Shown: positions 32,004 to 34,629 of the stretch, one piece after another | How the letters are laid out: each line of letters opens with the position of its first letter | Numbering within the stretch: the first letter of the stretch is position 1 | NCBI GenBank assembly: GCA_031551725.1 | Contig: JAVBNF010000068.1 | Span: 1-34,629, forward strand | DNA from: JAVBNF01 sp031551725 | GTDB lineage: Bacteria; Bacteroidota; Bacteroidia; Bacteroidales; P3 | Direction of reading: 5' to 3' | Length of the DNA: 34,629 nucleotides | Position numbers and translations under genes: made by a program | The notes under the pieces: generated by a model | Told to the model about the DNA's origin: nothing | Databases searched by the model: none | What the model saw: the letters and a program-made list of their open reading frames with translations, nothing else

Positions 32004-33167
32004 ATGATTTTTATCGCAATGCCTGTCATGAATGAACCTGATGTCGAAAAAGCATTGGATTCGTTGTTAAAACAAAATATTTCAGAAGAATTTTCGATTT
32101 TTGTCTGTGTCAATCAACCTGAGTTTTATTGGGAAGATGATACAAAATCGGCTATCTGCAAGCAAAATGCGGAAACGTTGGAAATGCTGAACGCCTTACG
32201 GCAAAAGACAAATATTCCCATTCATATCTTGGATTTTTCTTCGCCCGGAAAAGGCTGGAACCGCAAGAAATACGGCGTTGGACAAGCAAGAAGCGTTTTA
32301 TTGGAAAACATCAATCAATTTGCAAAAGAGGATGATTTAATGGCTTGCGTGGATGCCGACAGTTTTTATCCCGAAACTTATTTGGCTTCACTTCGCGAAC
32401 AAACAACGAAACATCCGTTGGCAACGGGCTTTTCTGCGTCTTATTTTCACAATCTTACCGATGATGAAGTTTTAAACCGGGCGGTTTTACACTACGAAAT
32501 TTATATGCGCAGTTATTTGTACAATCTGCAAAAGATAGGAAGTCCATACGCATTCACGGCGCTTGGATCTGCAATGGCTGTTCCTGTTTGGGCGTATCGC
32601 AAAAGCGGCGGAATGTCGCCCGTAAAAAGCGGCGAAGATTTTTATTTTTTACAAAAATTACAAAAAATCGGTGAAGTGATTTGCGGAACTTCAACGCCGG
32701 TTTTTCCCGGTGTTCGCTACAGCGACCGCGTTTTTTTCGGAACAGGCCCCGCTTTAATCAAAGGAAAAGAAGAGAATTGGGAAAGTTATCCGGTTTACAA
32801 CAAGCGCTTTTTCAAGGAAATTGAAGAATCTTTTTTGCAATTTCCAAGACTTTTTCATCAAGATATTGAATTTCCGGTTTTGCGTTTTATAGAAGATGTT
32901 CTGCAAGATAAAGAATGGTGGAGATCCTTACGGAAACAAGCAAAAACAGAGAATCAATTTGTAAAATTCTGCCACGAAAAATTCGATGGATTGCGAACAC
33001 TGCAATACCTGAAACATCGTCAAAAAACAGAAGTTTATGATGATGATTTATCTTTACAGGAAATTCTCTCGGAACAAAACTATCCAAATCCGCAAATTTC
33101 GCTTAAAACCTCATCAATAGCGGATTTGAACGATGTTCGAAATTGGTTTTTCGAACGTGGGAATTAA
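32004..33167 (+). CDS. Family-2-like glycosyltransferase
   Basis: A 387-residue protein with a GT-A type fold and no membrane span. It opens with MIFIAMPVMNEPDVEKALDSL, the usual nucleotide-sugar-binding start of family 2 transferases. ACVDADSFYPETYL (about residues 114-127) holds the DxD metal site. The middle part AFTALGSAMAVPVWAYRKSGGM with SGEDFYFLQKL (about 185-215) matches the acceptor/ED(F)Y region of the family. The C-terminal 120 residues are helical and of unknown function. It stands alone between divergent purL and convergent hpt, so the context gives no hint of the sugar made. The donor and acceptor are unknown; a cytoplasmic or membrane-associated envelope glycan role is inferred. 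Confidence 0.75.
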   Translation: MIFIAMPVMNEPDVEKALDSLLKQNISEEFSIFVCVNQPEFYWEDDTKSAICKQNAETLEMLNALRQKTNIPIHILDFSSPGKGWNRKKYGVGQARSVLLENINQFAKEDDLMACVDADSFYPETYLASLREQTTKHPLATGFSASYFHNLTDDEVLNRAVLHYEIYMRSYLYNLQKIGSPYAFTALGSAMAVPVWAYRKSGGMSPVKSGEDFYFLQKLQKIGEVICGTSTPVFPGVRYSDRVFFGTGPALIKGKEENWESYPVYNKRFFKEIEESFLQFPRLFHQDIEFPVLRFIEDVLQDKEWWRSLRKQAKTENQFVKFCHEKFDGLRTLQYLKHRQKTEVYDDDLSLQEILSEQNYPNPQISLKTSSIADLNDVRNWFFERGN

Positions 33168-33700
33168 TTTTCAATTTGATAAATGGCCGGTAAGTTTCTT
33201 CCGAAACCATCATAATCCAAGCCATAGCCAACCACAAAATCGTTGGGAATAGACATCCCGATGTAATCAATGGGAAAATTTTTGGAATATTTTTCCGGTT
33301 TAAAAAGCAACGTACAGATTTTTAATCCGGCCGGCTGCGCACGGTTAATTACAAAATTCAAATATTCTATTGTTTCGCCGGTATCTACAATATCTTCAAT
33401 CACAATTATTTCACGTCCGGCAACTTCTTTCGGCAACCCAATTACTTCGCGGATCGCATGCGTACTTTCCGTTCCCGAATAAGAAGAAACTTTAATAAAC
33501 GAAACTTCACAGGGCGTTTTAATCCGTTTAAACAAATCGGCTGCAAAAATAAATGAACCACTCAAGACCACCAGGAAAATAGGCTTCTTCCCTTCATAAT
33601 CTCTATTGATTTCATTGGCTAAACGCACAACAGCCGCTTCAATTTCTTCTGCCGAACGATAAGGCTTGAATTTTTTGTCTAAAACCTGAATACTTTCCAT
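33164..33700 (-). CDS. hpt: Hypoxanthine phosphoribosyltransferase
   Basis: A 178-residue purine salvage enzyme converting hypoxanthine or guanine with PRPP to IMP or GMP. Seen: FLVVLSGSFIFAADLFKRI (about 42-60), VSSYSG (about 72-77) with the flexible loop behind it, the PRPP-binding motif REIIVIEDIVDTGETIEYL (about 95-113), and VVGYGLDYDGFGRNLPAIY near the end, which binds the base. The ATG at 33700 is chosen over the in-frame one at 33742. A TACCTTTG promoter element lies between the two, and the longer reading adds an unrelated N-terminus. The stop overlaps the end of the convergent glycosyltransferase gene by four bases. Confidence 0.95.
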   Translation of the reverse strand: MESIQVLDKKFKPYRSAEEIEAAVVRLANEINRDYEGKKPIFLVVLSGSFIFAADLFKRIKTPCEVSFIKVSSYSGTESTHAIREVIGLPKEVAGREIIVIEDIVDTGETIEYLNFVINRAQPAGLKICTLLFKPEKYSKNFPIDYIGMSIPNDFVVGYGLDYDGFGRNLPAIYQIEN

Positions 33701-33721
33701 ATTTTCGTTTTTTGGAAGACG

Positions 33722-33753
33722 CAAAGGTAGGGCTTTTTTCAAATTTTAACAAA
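33722..33753 (-). promoter_or_regulatory. Promoter of hpt
   Basis: On the minus strand TTTG (33753-33750) and TACCTTTG (33729-33722) are separated by 20 bases, a good match to the Bacteroidota -33/-7 pair, with the -7 box 21 bases before the ATG at 33700. Confidence 0.75.
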
Positions 33754-33789
33754 TTTCAACTTGGATTTTGGAATCAATTCAGAATAGAC

Positions 33790-33812
33790 GAGCTTTGGTA
33801 GAATCAAAGCTC
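33790..33812. repeat. Short perfect hairpin between methyltransferase and hpt
   Basis: GAGCTTTG (33790-33797) and CAAAGCTC (33805-33812) pair perfectly around a seven-base loop. It has no T-run on either side, so it is not a clear terminator. It could be an operator or an RNA stem in the spacer. Confidence 0.55.
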
Positions 33813-33824
33813 AACAAACCATAT

Positions 33825-33855
33825 AAGAAAAAAGTTCGGACGAGTGCCGAACTTT
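33825..33855 (-). terminator. Intrinsic terminator of the cytosine methyltransferase gene
   Basis: On the minus strand AAAGTTCGG and CCGAACTTT pair around a seven-base loop (33831-33855), followed by TTTTTTCTTAT. It lies about 64 bases after the methyltransferase stop. Confidence 0.8.
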
Positions 33856-33918
33856 CAATATATCCCCAGGTAATTGCAGTAGACCGTGAGCTGGCTACTG
33901 CCCTTCTTGTTCGTCCGT

Positions 33919-34629
33919 TTATTGTGCAACTAGCTTGACAATTGTTTTATGCTCATTTTCTTGCGATATTGGTAAAACTCTCACTAATGCATTCATAACA
34001 TTCCACATCAACACTGGTGGTACTGCATTGCCAATTGCTTTATATTGTCTGTTATCTGAAACACTATCTAATTTGAAAGACGGAGGGAAAGATTGAATAT
34101 TTGCAGCTTCTCTCGGTGTAAATCGTCGATAACGTTCCCCAATCATCAAAACAGGGTCTGTTCCGTTTAAAGTTACTTTTGCAAGATGAGAACTAATTGT
34201 ATTGCAAGGTTGGTTAAGGTCTTGAACTCTGCCTTTGTTCATTTTTTCTCTTACTCGCAACATCCCTTCAACTGCTCGTTCACTAAAAAACCATTTGTTA
34301 TCATTGTCGGCTTTTTTATCCACAACTTGATTGAGAACAACTTTAGAACCATTTAGTGTAGTCGGTTGTGGAAATTTAAAATTGAAATAATCATCAAAAT
34401 TTCTAAATCCTACAATAAATACGCGTTCACGCTTTTGTGGCACTCCATATTCAGATGCATTTAATAGTTTGAAGTGAATATGATACCCAGCCTTTTCAAA
34501 TTCCTTTATAATCATTGGAAAGGCTTTCCCCTTATTTGCTGAAAGTAACCCTTTAACATTTTCTCCGATTAAGAAGCGTGGTTGTTTTTCTTTCAAAACT
34601 TTAACCATTTCAAAAAACAATTTCCCTCT
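33919..34629 (-). CDS. DNA cytosine-5 methyltransferase, C-terminal part (cut by window end)
   Basis: The reading frame stays open to the window edge, so the N-terminal part, including the SAM-binding and PCQ motifs, lies outside. The visible 236 residues begin with RGKLFFEMV, the usual segment after motif IV's loop. They contain IGENVKGLL (catalytic ENV motif), GVPQKRERVFIVGF (QxRxR motif VIII), a target-recognition stretch of about 90 residues, YRRFTPREAANIQSFP (motif IX) and QYKAIGNAVPPVL (motif X). The enzyme transfers a methyl group to C5 of cytosine in a specific site. Whether it is an orphan or part of a restriction-modification system depends on the next gene outside the window. Its site cannot be read from sequence. 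Confidence 0.93.
   Translation of the reverse strand, partial: RGKLFFEMVKVLKEKQPRFLIGENVKGLLSANKGKAFPMIIKEFEKAGYHIHFKLLNASEYGVPQKRERVFIVGFRNFDDYFNFKFPQPTTLNGSKVVLNQVVDKKADNDNKWFFSERAVEGMLRVREKMNKGRVQDLNQPCNTISSHLAKVTLNGTDPVLMIGERYRRFTPREAANIQSFPPSFKLDSVSDNRQYKAIGNAVPPVLMWNVMNALVRVLPISQENEHKTIVKLVAQ

Overview
The window reads as a chromosomal segment of a member of the Bacteroidota, most likely Bacteroidales-like. The signs are AT-rich DNA, weak or absent Shine-Dalgarno sites, repeated promoter elements of the TAnnTTTG type (often TATCTTTG or TACCTTTG), many SPII lipoproteins, and lineage-typical families (DUF4270, GldA-type ATPase, DUF6057-like membrane proteins). Species cannot be assigned from the sequence alone. 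I see no rRNA, tRNA, transposase, integrase or CRISPR array.

Region 1 (about 195-13055) is a single-strand cluster. It holds four paralogous lipoproteins, each with one c-type heme motif (CxxCH) and a PD40/TolB-like beta-propeller. They are interleaved with three multi-spanning membrane proteins that resemble DUF6057. A small NTF2/DUF4878-like lipoprotein and a secreted helical-repeat protein sit in the middle behind their own promoter. The first two heme lipoproteins end in DAMSGAT / DAVSGAT, which fits the ApbE flavinylation motif Dxx(S/T)GAT. This makes the cluster a candidate undescribed extracytoplasmic redox system.

Region 2 (about 13157-26718, mostly + strand) carries housekeeping genes: a ComEA-like helix-hairpin-helix protein, a secreted thioredoxin-fold protein, pheT, prfB with a programmed +1 frameshift, gldA, an alpha/beta hydrolase and pyrH. 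Four small four-helix-bundle genes (the 23S rRNA intervening-sequence/S23 protein family) are wedged between these genes. Each one sits between long inverted repeats that differ from locus to locus, and lies in sense with both neighbours. The repeat arms often start in the upstream stop codon and end just before the next start codon. This resembles an IVS-like RNA element living in mRNA spacers. A separate minus-strand operon (glycogen-synthase-like, DUF4270 lipoprotein, glmS) lies within this region, convergent with prfB and divergent from gldA.

Region 3 (26788-34629) has a YceI-like lipoprotein facing pyrH across a bidirectional terminator. It is followed by a minus-strand operon purL-mntA-hepT-MORN-repeat protein, in which a toxin-antitoxin pair sits inside a purine-biosynthesis transcription unit. 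A plus-strand family-2-like glycosyltransferase comes next, then hpt on the minus strand, and finally the C-terminal part of a DNA cytosine-5 methyltransferase cut by the window end.
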